A stretch of 64,000 bases of DNA, from contig JAVDOI010000004.1 in NCBI GenBank assembly GCA_032191485.1, forward strand, positions 21,805,443-21,869,442, read 5' to 3'. Position numbers and translations under genes: made by a program. Under the pieces are notes generated by a model. That model was not told the origin of the DNA. It did not search any database and worked only from the letters and a program-made list of their open reading frames with translations. Positions within the stretch are counted from its first letter, which is position 1; each line of letters begins with the position of its first letter. This document shows, one piece after another, positions 20,101-32,300 of this stretch. This DNA comes from Leptoclinus maculatus. Taxonomy: Eukaryota; Chordata; Actinopteri; Perciformes; Stichaeidae.

Positions 20101-22548
20101 GTAAGTGGTACTCCCAGTTTACTGGGATGGGGTTCAACTCCCTGCAGTGTCCTGCTGATTATATTTGGACTTAAGTGAAAGTTAACAAAACAGTAGTGTC
20201 ATTTGCATTCATTTGAATTTAATGTAATACTGTTTTAATTTTAAGTAACTTTAGATTGTAGTGTGAAGCATTCATTGTAACATTTAACCTGATTCTCATG
20301 TAGAAACTCTGGACAGATCATTTCTATTAATGCCGACTGACATGGTTTGAAAACCTACTGTTACCTAACTTTTAATCTCCAAGCATCTCAGTATGCACGT
20401 ATTTAGATCAGAGGAGTCTTTTTCTCATGGTGTGCCCACAAACCCTTTTAATCAGTTCAGTGTTTGGACCGCTGTAATTATTATTATGTAATTAAGTACA
20501 GTCGAGTTACAACAGCTTGATGGATGATGGTGAACCATCTAAAATGACTGCCACACCATATCCACGTCGTTCGATGAAACCTAAAGCTGTTAGTAACTTT
20601 TAATCATTAAGGTCTTTAGATTGTTCTAACCAAATTCTAAGTTGATCTGATTAATTCCCTAGGAGGAGTTCGTTAAAGTAAAGCACCTGGAAATTGCCAA
20701 AAAAACACAGGAAATTCATACAAAATTAAAAATTGCTGACTTCCGGTTGGGTTTAGGGCATGGCCCCAAGAGACTTTTATTTAAGTCCATATGTGATACA
20801 TGTTCCTACCAAATTGTATACATCTAGGTCAAACATACTGCGAGGGCTGCTTCGTTGAAATTTTGTAGGGGGCGCTATTGAGCCGATTTGCCACTCTGAA
20901 GCATTAAAATCACATCAGATAACTACATTCAGGATTTTAAATGTGTGTGACAAGTTTGGTTATGTTATGAGCATTTTTAGCCCCTCAAAAACACCTTAAT
21001 GTTTCATGGCGAAGAATGCGTCGCCACGGCGACGGCTTTTCACGAAACAACAAGCTTTGAGTAACTTTTCATCACAAAGGTCTTTAGATTGTTCTGACCA
21101 AATTTGAAGTTGATCTGATTAATTCCCTAGGAGGAGTTCGTTAAAATACAGCGCCTGTAAATGACAAAAACGACACTAGAAATTCATAAAGAATTCAAAA
21201 TGGCTGACTTCCGGTTGGGTTTAGAGCATGGTCCCAAGAGACTTTATTTTAAGTCCACATGTGATACATGTGCCTACTAAGTTTTGTAAATCTATGTGAA
21301 ACGTACTGCGAGGGCTGCTTCTTTGAACTTTTGTAGGGGGCGCTATTGAGCCAATTTGCCACTCTGAAGCATTAAAACCATATTATAAAACTACATTTTG
21401 GGCTTTAAATGTGAATGCCAAGTTTGATTATGTTTCGAGCATTTTTAGGCTCTTAAAATTGCCTTCGTTTTTCACGGCGAAGACTGCGTCGCCACGGCAA
21501 CGGCGTTCGACGAAAACATCAAAAGCTTCATGAACTGGCATTATGAACTTCTTACATTTGTGTGGAACTAATTTGATGTTGATCTGATTTACCTGCTAAG
21601 AGAAACAAGCCAAAGTATAAAGACTTTAACTTACTGTTACCAGTAGGTGGCGCTATGACTATGATTAAAAATTGACCTGTGGATGTCTTCAAGACTGGAG
21701 TCTAATCAAACAAGTGAAATCTGGTAAAGATCTGATGATGTGGAGTCGAGTTACATCAATCTATTCGTTCATGGCGAAGGATCAAAATTCGCAGAGCCGC
21801 CACGTCGCCGCCCTTTGACAACTTTTTACAATCTTCTCAACGAAGCATTATCAAGGTCTTAAGGCTTTTCTGACACAACTTTAGAGGGATCTGAATAATC
21901 TGTGAGGAGCAGGATGTCAAAGAACACAACGTACAACTTCCGGTTGCCACTAGGTGGCGCTATTACTATGATTCTAAATTCTCATATAGATGTGTTCCGG
22001 GTCAGGGTCTTATGACATATGAAAAATGTGGAGCAGATTAGACAATGTACGGCCAAGTTACAACAACTTCCTGTTTGGCGGCGAATGGTGTATCTTTGAC
22101 GCCACACCACGGTTACATCGTTCGATAACTTTTTGATCTTTGAGTAACATTTCACTGCCAAGGTCTCAAGAGCATACTGACCAAATCTGCAGTTGATCGG
22201 GTTAAATCTCTAGGAGGAGTTCATTACAGTATGACGCCTTGAAACGGTCCAAAAACGTCATAAAATTCAAAATGGCCGACTTCCTGTTTGGTTTAGTGAA
22301 AAGTTCCAAGAGGATTTTTTGTACGTCCCATCAACTTCCACATACCTACCAAATTTCATACAGCTAGGTGAAACCTGGTGTTGGGGCTACTCAATAGGGG
22401 GCGCTAGCGAGCCAATATTTCATACCGAGGCTGGACACCCCAATCAGAATGCAATTTTCAAAAATTCTGGCTTGCGTGCAAAATTTCACAACTTTTCCAG
22501 TATCCCAAGCTCCTCCTTTTTGCGTTTAAACTTGTAGCATAATAATAA
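20101..22548 (+). repeat. 3-kb non-coding repeat, copy 1 (5'-truncated)
   Basis: Collinear with copies 2 and 3 but starting inside them, at GTTTACTGGGATGGGGTTC, and lacking about 130 bp after GGACCGCTGTAATTATTATT. It ends at CTTGTAGCATAATAATAA without the terminal module seen on copies 2 and 3, and runs straight into the head of copy 2. No long open frame is present. A 72-codon frame at 22319-22537 is repeated identically 3007 bp later but is not gene-like. Confidence 0.85.
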
Positions 22549-25500
22549 TTAAAGCTGCAAGCAGCATTGGCGGGCCCTCGCAACTTCACGCACGTCGAGG
22601 GTACTGGCAGGACTCTGGTTGACGCGGCCGTGCGTTTCTGTGACCGTCACACACTGCGTGCACGAGTTGGATGATGTTTCCCGCGTCGACCAGCAGCGTA
22701 GCAAGATCATGTTGCCAGGTCTCAAGCTTCAAATGTTTTGAGTGTACCACCGATACAATCATGAATGTAAGCCTGTTGAGATCATGAAGAAAATGAATGT
22801 GCGTGAATGCGCTTCAGTGTTTGTAACATAACAGACTGTCGGTTTACTGGGATGGGGTTCAACTCCCTGCAGTGTCCTGCTGATTGTATTTGGACTTGCA
22901 TGAAAGTTAACAGAACAGTAGCGTCATTTGCTTTTACTTGAACACTTTAATCTAACACTGTTTTCATTTTAAGCTCTTCTGTAACTTTAGACTGTAGTGT
23001 GAAGCATTCATTGTAACATTTAACCTGATTATCATGTAGAAGCTCTGGACAGATCATTTATACTAATGCCCACTGACATGGTTTGAGAACCACTGTTATC
23101 TAACTTTTGCTCTCCAAGCATCTTAGTTTGCACGTATTTAGATCAGAGAAGTCTTTTTCTCATGGTGTGCTCACAAACCCTTTTAATAAGTTCAGTGTTT
23201 GGACCGCTGTAATTATCGAATCCTGCTTACGTCCGTGCTTATCAGTAGGTGGCGCTATGACTATGTGTTAATATTGGCATGCAGAAGTCCTAAAGTCATG
23301 ACAGTCAACAAGCATGTCAAGTTAGGGACAGTTTTGACAAAGTGCAGTCGAGTTACAACAGCTTGATGGATGATGGTGAACCATCTAAAATGACTGCCAC
23401 ACCATATCCACGTCGTTCGATGAAACCTAAAGCTGTTAGTAACTTTTAATCACTAAGGTCTTTAGATTGTTCTGACCAAATTCTAAGTTGATCTGATTAA
23501 TTCCCTAGGAGGAGTTCGTTAAAGTAAAGCACCTGGAAATTGCCAAAAAAACACAGGAAATTCATACAAAATTCAAAATTTCTGACTTCCGGTTGGGTTT
23601 AGGGCATGGCCCCAAGAGACTTTTATTTAAGTCCATATGTGATACATGTTCCTACCAAATTTTATACATCTAGGTCAAACATACTGCGAGGGCTGCTTCT
23701 TTGAAATTTCGTACTAGAAATTCATAGAAAAATTCAAAATGGCTGACTTCCGGTTGGGTTTAGAGGTTAGGCCCCTAAGCCTTTTTTTTAAGTCTACATG
23801 TGATACATGTGCCTACCAATTTTTATACATCTAGGTCAAACATACTGCGAGGGCTGCTTCTTTGAAATTTTGTAGGGGGCGCTATTGAGCCAATTTGCCA
23901 CTCTGAAGCATTAAAGTCACATCAGATAACTACATTCACGATTTTAAATGTGTGTGACAAGTTTGGTTATGTTATGAGCATTTTTAGCCCCTCAAAAACA
24001 CCTTAATTTTTCATGGCGAAGAATGCGTTGCCACGGCGACGGCTTTTCACGAAACAACAAGCTTTGAGTAACTTTTCATCACAAAGGTCTTTAGACTATA
24101 GTGACTAAATTCTAAGTTGATCTGATTAATTCCCTAGGAGGAGTTCGTTAAAATACAGCGCCTGGAAATGAAAAAAAACGACACTAGAAATTCATAAAGA
24201 ATTCAAAATGGCTGACTTCCGGTTGGGTTTAGAGCATGGTCCCAAGAGACTTTATTTTAAGTCCACATGTGATACATGTGCCTACTAAGTTTTGTAAATC
24301 TATGTGAAACGTACTGCGAGGGCTGCTTCTTTGAACTTTTGTAGGGGGCGCTATTGAGCCAATTTGCCACTCTGAAGCATTAAAACCATATTATGTAACT
24401 ACATTTTGGGCTTTAAATGTGAATGCCAAGTTTGATTATGTTTCGAGCATTTTTAGCCTCTCAAAATTGCCTTCGTTTTTCACGGCGAAGACTGCGTCGC
24501 CACGGCAACGGCGTTCGACGAAACATCAAAAGCTTCATGAACTGGCATTATGAACTTCTTACATTTGTGTGGAACTAATTTGATGTTGATCTGATTTACC
24601 TGCTAAGAGAAACAAGCCAAAGTATAAAGACTTTAACTTACTGTTACCAGTAGGTGGCGCTATGACTATGATTAAAAATTGACCTGCGGATGTCTTCAAG
24701 ACTGGAGTCTAATCAAACAAGTGAAATATGGTAAAGATCTGATGATGTGGAGTCGAGTTACATCAATTTATTCGTTCATGGCGAAGGATCGAAATTCGCC
24801 GAGCCGCCACGTCGCCGCCCTTTGACAACTTCTTACAATCTTCTCAATAAAACATTATCAAGGTCTTAAGGCTTTTCTGACAAAACTTCAAAGGGATCTG
24901 ATTCATCTGTGTGGAGCAGGATGTCAAAGCACAGAACTTACAACTTCCGGTTGCCACTAGGTGGCGCTATTACTATGATTCTAAATTCTCATATAGATGT
25001 GTTCCCGGTCAGGGTGTTATGACATATGAGAAATTTTGAGCAGATTAGACAATGCACGGCCAAGTTACAACTACTTCCTGTTTCGCGGCGAATGGTGTAT
25101 CTTTGACGCCACGCCACGGTTACATCGTTCGATAACTTTTTGATCTTTGACTAACTTTTCACTGCCAAGGTCTCAAGAGCATACTGACCAAATCTGCAGT
25201 TGATCGGGTTAAATCTCTAGGAGGAGTTCGTTAAAGTATGACGCCTTGAAACGGTCCAAAAACGTCATAAAATTCAAAATGGCCGACTTCCTGTTTGGTT
25301 TAGTGAAAAGTTCCAAGAGGATTTTTTGTACGTCCCATCAACTTCCACATACCTACCAAATTTCATACAGCTAGGTGAAACCTGGTGTTGGGGCTACTCA
25401 ATAGGGGGCGCTAGCGAGCCAATATTTCATACCGAGGCTGGACACCCCAATCAGAATGCAATTTTCAAAAATTCTGGCTTGCGTGCAAAATTTCACAACT

Positions 25501-28330
25501 TTTCCAGTATCCCAAGCTCCTCCTTTTTGCGTTTAAACTTGTAGCATAATAATAATAATAAACATTACAAATACAATAGGTCCTCGTACCGACTACGTCG
25601 GAGCTCGGGCCCTAATAATAAACATTACAAATACAATAGGTCCTCAATAAACATTACAAATACAATAGGTCCTCGTACCGACTACGTCGGAGCTCGGGCC
25701 CTAATAATAATAATAATTAAAGCTGCAAGCAGCATTGGCGGGCCCTCGCAACTTCACGCACGTCGAGGGTACTGGCAGGACTCTGGTTGAAGCGGCCATG
25801 TGTCTCTGTCACCGTCACACACTGCGTGCACGAGTTGGATTATGTTTCCCGCGTCGACCAGCAGCGTAGCAAGATCACGTTGCCAGGTCTCAAGCCTCAA
25901 ATGTTTTGAGTGTACCACCGATACAATCATGAATGTAAGCCTGTTAAGATCATTAAGAAAATTAATGTGCGTTAATGCGCTTCAGTGTTTGGAACATAAC
26001 AGACTGTCGGTTTACTGGGATGGGGTTCAACTCCCTGCAGTGTCCTGCTGATTATATTTGGACTTAAGTGAAAGTGAACAAAACAGTAGTGTCATGTGCA
26101 TTTAATGTAATACTGTTTTAATTTTAAGCTCTTCTGTAACTTTAGATTGTAGTGTGAAGCATTCATTGTAACATTTAACCTGATTCTCATGTAGAAGCTC
26201 TGGACAGATCATTTCTATTAATGCCGACTGACATGGTTTGAAAACCTACTGTTACCTAACTTTTAATCTCCAAGCATCTCAGTATGCACGTATTTAGATC
26301 AGAGAAGTCTTTTTCTCATGGTGTGCCCACAAACCCTTTTTAATAAGTTCAGTGTTTGGACCGCTGTAATTATCGAATCCTGCTTACGTCCGTGCTAATC
26401 AGTAGGTGGCGCTATGACTATGAGTTAATATTGGCATGCAGAAGTCCTAAAGTCATGACAGTCAACAAGCATGTCAAGTTAGGGACAGTTTTGACAAAGT
26501 ACAGTCGAGTTACAACAGCTTGATGGATGATGGTGAACCATCTAAAATGACTGCCACACCATATCCACGTCGTTCGATGAAACCTAAAGCTGTTAGTAAC
26601 TTTTAATCACTAAGGTCTTTAGATTGTTCTGACCAAATTCTAAGTTGATCTGATTAATTCCCTAGGAGGAGTTCGTTAAAGTAAAGCACCTGCAAATTGC
26701 CAAAAAAACACAGGAAATTCATACAAAAAAAAAAATTGCTGACTTCCGGTTGGGTTTAGGGCATGGCCCCAAGAGACTTTTATTTAAGTCCATATGTGAT
26801 ACATGTTCCTACCAAATTTCATACATCTAGGTCAAACATACTGCGAGGGCTGCTTCGTTGAAATTTTGTAGGGGGCGCTATTGAGCCGATTTGCCACTCT
26901 GAAGAATTAAAGTCACATCAGATAACTACATTCAGGATTTTAAATGTGTGTGACAAGTTTGGTTATGTTATGAGCATTTTTAGCCCCTCAAAAACACCTT
27001 AATGTTTCATGGCGAAGAATGCGTCGCCACGGCGACGGCTTTTCACGAAACAACAAGCTTTGAGTAACTTTTCATCACAAAGGTCTTTAGATTGTTCTGA
27101 CCAAATTCGAAGTTGATTCAATTATTTCCCTAGGAGGAGTTCGTTAAAGTGCAGCGCCTGGAAATGACAGAAACGACACTAGAAATTCATGAACAATTCA
27201 AAATGGCTGACTTCCGGTTGGGTTTAGAGCATGGTCCCAAGAGACTTTATTTTAAGTCCACATGTGATACATGTGCCTACCAAAGTTTATACATCTAGGT
27301 CAAACATACTGCGAGGGCTGCTTCTTTGAAATTTTGTAGGGGGCGCTATTGAGCCAATTTGCCACTCTGAAGCATTAAAACCATATTTTGTAACTACATT
27401 TTGGGCTTTAAATGTGAATGCCAAGTTTGTTTATGTTTCGAGCATTTTTAGCCTCTCAAAATTGCCTTCGTTTTTCACGGCGAAGACTGCGTCGCCACGG
27501 CAACGGCGTTCGACGAAACATCAAAAGCTTCATGAACTGGCATTATGAACTTCTTACATTTGTGTGGAACTAATTTGATGTTGATCTGATTTACCTGCTA
27601 AGAGAAACAAGCCAAAGTATAAAGACTTTAACTTACTGTTACCAGTAGGTGGCGCTATGACTATGATTAAAAATTGGCCTGCAGATGTCTTCAGGACTGG
27701 AGTCTAATCAAACAAGTTAAATCTGGTAAAGATCTGATGATGTGGAGTCGAGTTACATCAGTTTATTCGTTCATGGCGAAGGATCGAAATTCGCCGAGCC
27801 GCCACGTCGCCGCCCTTCGACAACTTCTTACAATCTTTTCAATGAAGCATTATCAAGGTCTTAAGGCTTTTCTGACAAAACTTTAGAGGGATCTGAATAA
27901 TCTGTGAGGAGCAGGATGTCAAAGAACACAACGTACAACTTCCGGTTGCCACTAGGTGGCGCTATTTTTATGATTCTAAATTCTCATATAGATGTGTTCC
28001 GGGTCAGGGTCTTATGACATATGAAAAATGTGGAGCAGATTAGACAATGTACGGCCAAGTTACAACAACTTCCTGTTTGGCGGCGAATGGTGTATCTTTG
28101 ACGCCACGCCACGGTTACATCGTTCGATAACTTTTTGATCTTTGAGTAACATTTCACTGCCAAGGTCTCAAGAGCATACTGACCAAATCTGCAGTTGATC
28201 GGGTTAAATCTCTAGGAGGAGTTCATTACAGTATGACGCCTTGAAACGGTCCAAAAACGTCATAAAATTAAAAATGGTCGACTTCCTGTTTGGTTTAGTG
28301 AAAAGTTCCAAGAGGATTTTTTGTACGTCC
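20735..28330 (+). repeat. Internal ~400-450-bp subrepeats of the 3-kb units
   Basis: Inside each unit the order AAAATGGCTGACTTCC(G/T)GTT, GTGATACATGT, CTAGGTCAAACATACTGCGAG, GGGGGCGCTA, then GGCGAAGA...CGTCGCCACGGC recurs three or more times with divergence (for example at about 20740, 21200 and 22265 in copy 1). Similar GTAGGTGGCGCTATGACTAT blocks interleave. The units are therefore tandem repeats of an older, shorter module. Confidence 0.75.
22549..25716 (+). repeat. 3-kb non-coding repeat, copy 2 (with three tail modules)
   Basis: It starts TTAAAGCTGCAAGCAGC (a GCTGC-AA-GCAGC mini-hairpin), then GGCGGGCCCTCGC. It carries an extra partial subrepeat at about 23700-23830. After CTTGTAGC come tail modules (AAACATTACAAATACAATAG, GTCCTCGTA, CCGAC-TAC-GTCGG, AGCTCGGGCC, CTAAT): a full one ending 25615, a truncated one ending about 25643 and a full one ending 25704. 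Nucleotide identity with copies 1 and 3 is high by eye. Confidence 0.85.
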
Positions 28331-28683
28331 CATCAACTTCCACATACCTACCAAATTTCATACAGCTAGGTGAAACCTAATGTTGGGGCTACTCAATAGG
28401 GGGCGCTAGCGAGCCAATATTTCATACCGCGGCTGGACACCCCAATCAGACTGCAATTTTCGAAAATTCTGGCTTGCGTGCCAAATTTCGCAACATTTCC
28501 AGTTTCCCAAGCTCCTCTTTTTTGCGACGAAACTGGTACGATAATAATAATAAGAATAATAAACAGTACAAATACAATAGGTCCTCGTACCGACTACGTC
28601 GGAGCTCGGGCCCTAATAATAATAATAAACATTACAAATACAATAGGTCCTCGTACCGACTACGTCGGAGCTCGGGCCCTAAT
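25717..28683 (+). repeat. 3-kb non-coding repeat, copy 3 (with two tail modules)
   Basis: It has the same head as copy 2 and the full internal order of subrepeats, then two complete tail modules ending CTAA at 28613-28616 and 28679-28682. The array stops there, and unrelated sequence follows. Confidence 0.85.
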
Positions 28684-29307
28684 AATGAAGATTTTTTCTT
28701 GTGAATTAGTTTTTTCTTGTAAATTTAAGACTTTATTCTCAGAGAATATTTAAGTTTTTTTGTAAATTTACAACTTTAATAACAGAATATCGAAGATGTT
28801 TCCTCGTAAATTAGTTTTTTTAACCGCTACATCGTCGCTGTGTGAAAACGCAAATGAGTTATGGATCAGATTCTTTAATTTCAAATAAACTAACATCCGT
28901 CAGAGATGAAGACATTCAACATTGAAACCAATAGGAGCGATAATAACCTGTAAACAGAGAGAACACAGTGTTGCATTACAGAGTTAATCTCATGATAGTC
29001 ACAATGCAGATGAAACATAACTTCTTTGGTTCCATTAATGTAAAACGTCCCTTTATAATAAATGTATAATCTATTCAACACAGTTCAGAAGATGATCTGA
29101 AATCATTAGTTGGGCTTTGTACCTTTCTAAAAGTGTAACGTCGTCTTACAGGACAAATACATTCCTCAGTAGGAAATAAAGACAAACAGCTACATTGTTT
29201 ATCTCAGAAGTAAAAGTAGGAAATCAAAGGCCGAGCTGTGTGCGGTTGTGAGGTTGAGCTTCATACAGCAGCTGGCAGTTGAAGGACGTGAAGACGAGGA
29301 CGTCTTT
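28684..29307 (-). other. ap1s2: Presumed 3' UTR of ap1s2 with AT-rich TCGTAAATT-type repeats
   Basis: This is downstream of the ap1s2 stop on the minus strand. A candidate AATAAA (TTTATT on the given strand) lies at 28732-28737. The segment 28690-28820 carries repeated (T/C)TTGTAAATTTA and ACTTTAAT words, the same repeat family as 56230-56670. No other gene was seen. Confidence 0.35.
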
Positions 29308-29355
29308 TTATGTGAGTCCGATTTCCTCGAGGATGCTGCGAGGACACTCTGCGTC
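29308..29355 (-). CDS. ap1s2: Last coding exon of ap1s2 (15 codons plus stop)
   Basis: Reading the minus strand, a CCACAG acceptor is followed by codons for DAECPRSILEEIGLT and TAA. Exon 4 ends ...LLQE before GTAAGA, so the join gives LLQE-DAECPRSILEEIGLT, matching the conserved AP1S2 tail. The exon is isolated by an intron of about 11 kb. Confidence 0.85.
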   Translation of the reverse strand, partial: DAECPRSILEEIGLT

Positions 29356-32300
29356 CTGTGGAGGGAGAGAGGAACCTCAGCTCACACATCGACTATTACA
29401 GTTACACAAGAACACAGAGCTGCAGGGACGACGTGGTTCAGGAGTCAAACAGGAAGTCAGCATCACTGGTTCCCTCCAACCACTAAGCTAAAGGAGGACT
29501 AGTGTTCTAGTGAGGACGCTTAGTCGTCTCATTTAGGAGTCAGGATGAGGAGTCGGGATGAGGAGTCAGGAAGAGGAGTCGGGATGAGGAGTCAGGACAG
29601 GGAGAAAGGACAAGGAGACGGGACGAGGAGTCAAGACAGGGAGAAAGGACAAGGATTCAGGACAGGGAGAAAGGACAAGGAGACGGGACGAGGAGTCGGG
29701 ACGAGGAGTCGAGACGAGGAGACGAGACAAGGAGTCAGGACGAGAAATTCGGGATGAGGTTTTGGGATGAGGAGTCGAGACGAGGAGACGAGACAAGGAG
29801 TCAGGACGAGAAATTCGGGATGAGGTTTTGGGACGAGGAATCAGGACAAGGAGATAGGACGAGGAGTTGGGACGAGGAGTCAGGACAAGGAGACAGGACG
29901 AGGAGTCAGGACGAGGAGACGGAGCAGGGAGTCAGGACAGGGAGAAAGGACAAGGAGACGGGACGAGGAGTCGGACGAGGAGTCAGGGCTTGCATACCCT
30001 GCTTTATGGTCTGTTTGACTCTAAATGGACCATAATTTACTAAATGAACATCATGCTGTATTGAAGAAGACTTGAAACTAGAGATTGAGACCATAAACTC
30101 ATGTTTACAATGTTAACTGAGGTAATAAATCAAGAGAGAAGTAGAGTCATTTTCTCATAGACTTCTATACAACCAGAGGAGTCGCCCCGTGATGGACATT
30201 AGAGAGAATGCAGCTTTAACACATGAAGCTTTGACTTCACTTTAAAGAACCGGAGGTTGCTGTCTGGTAAAAATACATTTAAAGTTGGCTTCTACTGAAG
30301 GAAACCACGACTCTGTTCATCCTCCAAATTCTACATTTATATTTGGGAATTTGATGATGCTGTAAGTTGTTAAATATAAAGATACTCTGTGAAGTTTTCT
30401 CGTCAACAAATTAGTTTAACATTCTCACCAAACACATTGAGGCCTAACAAATGTGTTGAGTGCATTTTATTTCTCACAAAATGTTTGCAAAGCAGATTTT
30501 TTAAATATTTTAAATCTTTCATTGTTTACATCCGTGTTCGCGGGCCACATTTCATCAAATTGTTTTTTTTTCTTGTTTAAGTTGCGTTAATCAATATTTC
30601 TTATATTTATACGAGCACACACAACAAATCGAAATTAGATAAAAGATGCATTCCAGGTCATAAATGCATCTTTATCAAAGCACAGCTGTAAATATGAACA
30701 TAAATGATGGTTCCATCCAAGTAAGAGAGCATGCACAAGACCAGAACCGTGGAACCGGGTCAGCTAAATGGAATTCGGCCATCATTAATGTTATGAAGAC
30801 ACAATGTCTGCTATGAAAGGAGGAAGAAAGAGAAGCACTTACTTTGGCGTCCTGACACAAGGTTCAGCACAAAGTAAAGAGAGGAGTTGCATCAGAGCAG
30901 CAAAAAAACAGAAATATTGTTTTAAGATAAGAGGAGAAAAAACAACCCACGCAAAAATGATTTATTCACAGATTATATTCGTCTCACTCTCGGGGCAGAT
31001 TTGATCTGGAATGAGGAATCCCTCGTCGCCCGTTATGTAAAATAAACATCGGGTTTGTTTACGACAGAAAAAAACAGTAAAAACTTCATAACTAAACTTT
31101 AAATGTGTCTCATGTGGGGAAGAAAACAAACAGTATAAACAGCTGTATTAAAGACAGACACCAGGCTGCTTAGTTCACAAAGAATCACAATTTATTAAGA
31201 ATCTATTATATACACATTGATGAAATATCCTCAGGGGACCATGACTGTTGACATCGACAGATCATACAGAACATTTTAAGAGCTTCGTCAGAGTTCATTA
31301 ATGAAAGATTTTTTAAGGCTGATTGATTTCAAGTGTTTAAATGTCTATTAGCCTATAAACCAGAATAGCCCTTAGTTAATCAGTGCATAGAGTTAGCATT
31401 AGCATTAGCATTAATCTCACTAATACCACTTACCTTCAGAGTGGGCTTTTTGCAATTTTTATATAAATGGGAAATAATCAGGGTCTATAAATAATTTAAA
31501 AGATTTTAAAATAACAATTAAATAATACAAAAGCTATTTGGTCGTCTGGTCTGAACGATCGAAAAAAAAAACTCCTACAAATCACATCAAGGATAAAACC
31601 TTTGATTCAAATACTTCAAACAAAACTGTAATAGAATGACATAATACAGAAACATTGAGGGAACCAACAGAAATATGAAATACAACACTGATATTATGAA
31701 AACCTTAAGATCCAGACGTTTGATGCTAACGTTAGCTCAGCTTGTTTCTCTGATAACTTAAGATCCAGACGTCTGATGCTAACGTTAGCTCAGCTTGTTT
31801 CTTTGATAACTTAAGATCCAGACGTCTGATGCTAACGTTAGCTCAGCTTGTTTCTTTGATAACTTAAGATCCAGACGTCTGATGCTAACGTTAGCTCAGC
31901 TTGTTTCTTTGATAACTTAAGATCCAGACGTCTGATGCTAACGTTAGCTCAGCTTGTTTCTCTGATAACTTAAGATCCAGACGTCTGACGACTAAAATCC
32001 TTAATATTGTGAAAATATATCTGGTGAAAATATAGAGTTAAAAACCACCGATGTAATGTAGAAATGTGGCCTCAAACACATCATCGACTAAAATTACAAA
32101 TTTTTCAGCTGCTACCTAACAAAGTGGTAATAGTTTTGTTGAGGTTGAAGGTTTATTCTTCACCTTAAAATCCTCTTAAAACTCTCAACACTCTTTCAGC
32201 TGCACTTCCCTTCGCCGATGAAGGCCAAGTGGCTGAAAGTAGCAAAGGAAATCTAGTAAGTGGACCTTGAGTTAAAACTTTTGAGACATGATGGCACATT

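Noticed and set aside
22319..25544. Identical 72-codon ORFs at 22319 and 25326
   Set aside because: Identity follows from the 3-kb duplication. The third copy does not keep the frame, so no coding constraint is evident.
29545..30035. ORFs over the polypurine tract
   Set aside because: They are low-complexity Arg/Glu/Gly-rich or Ser/Pro-rich translations of the minisatellite on both strands.
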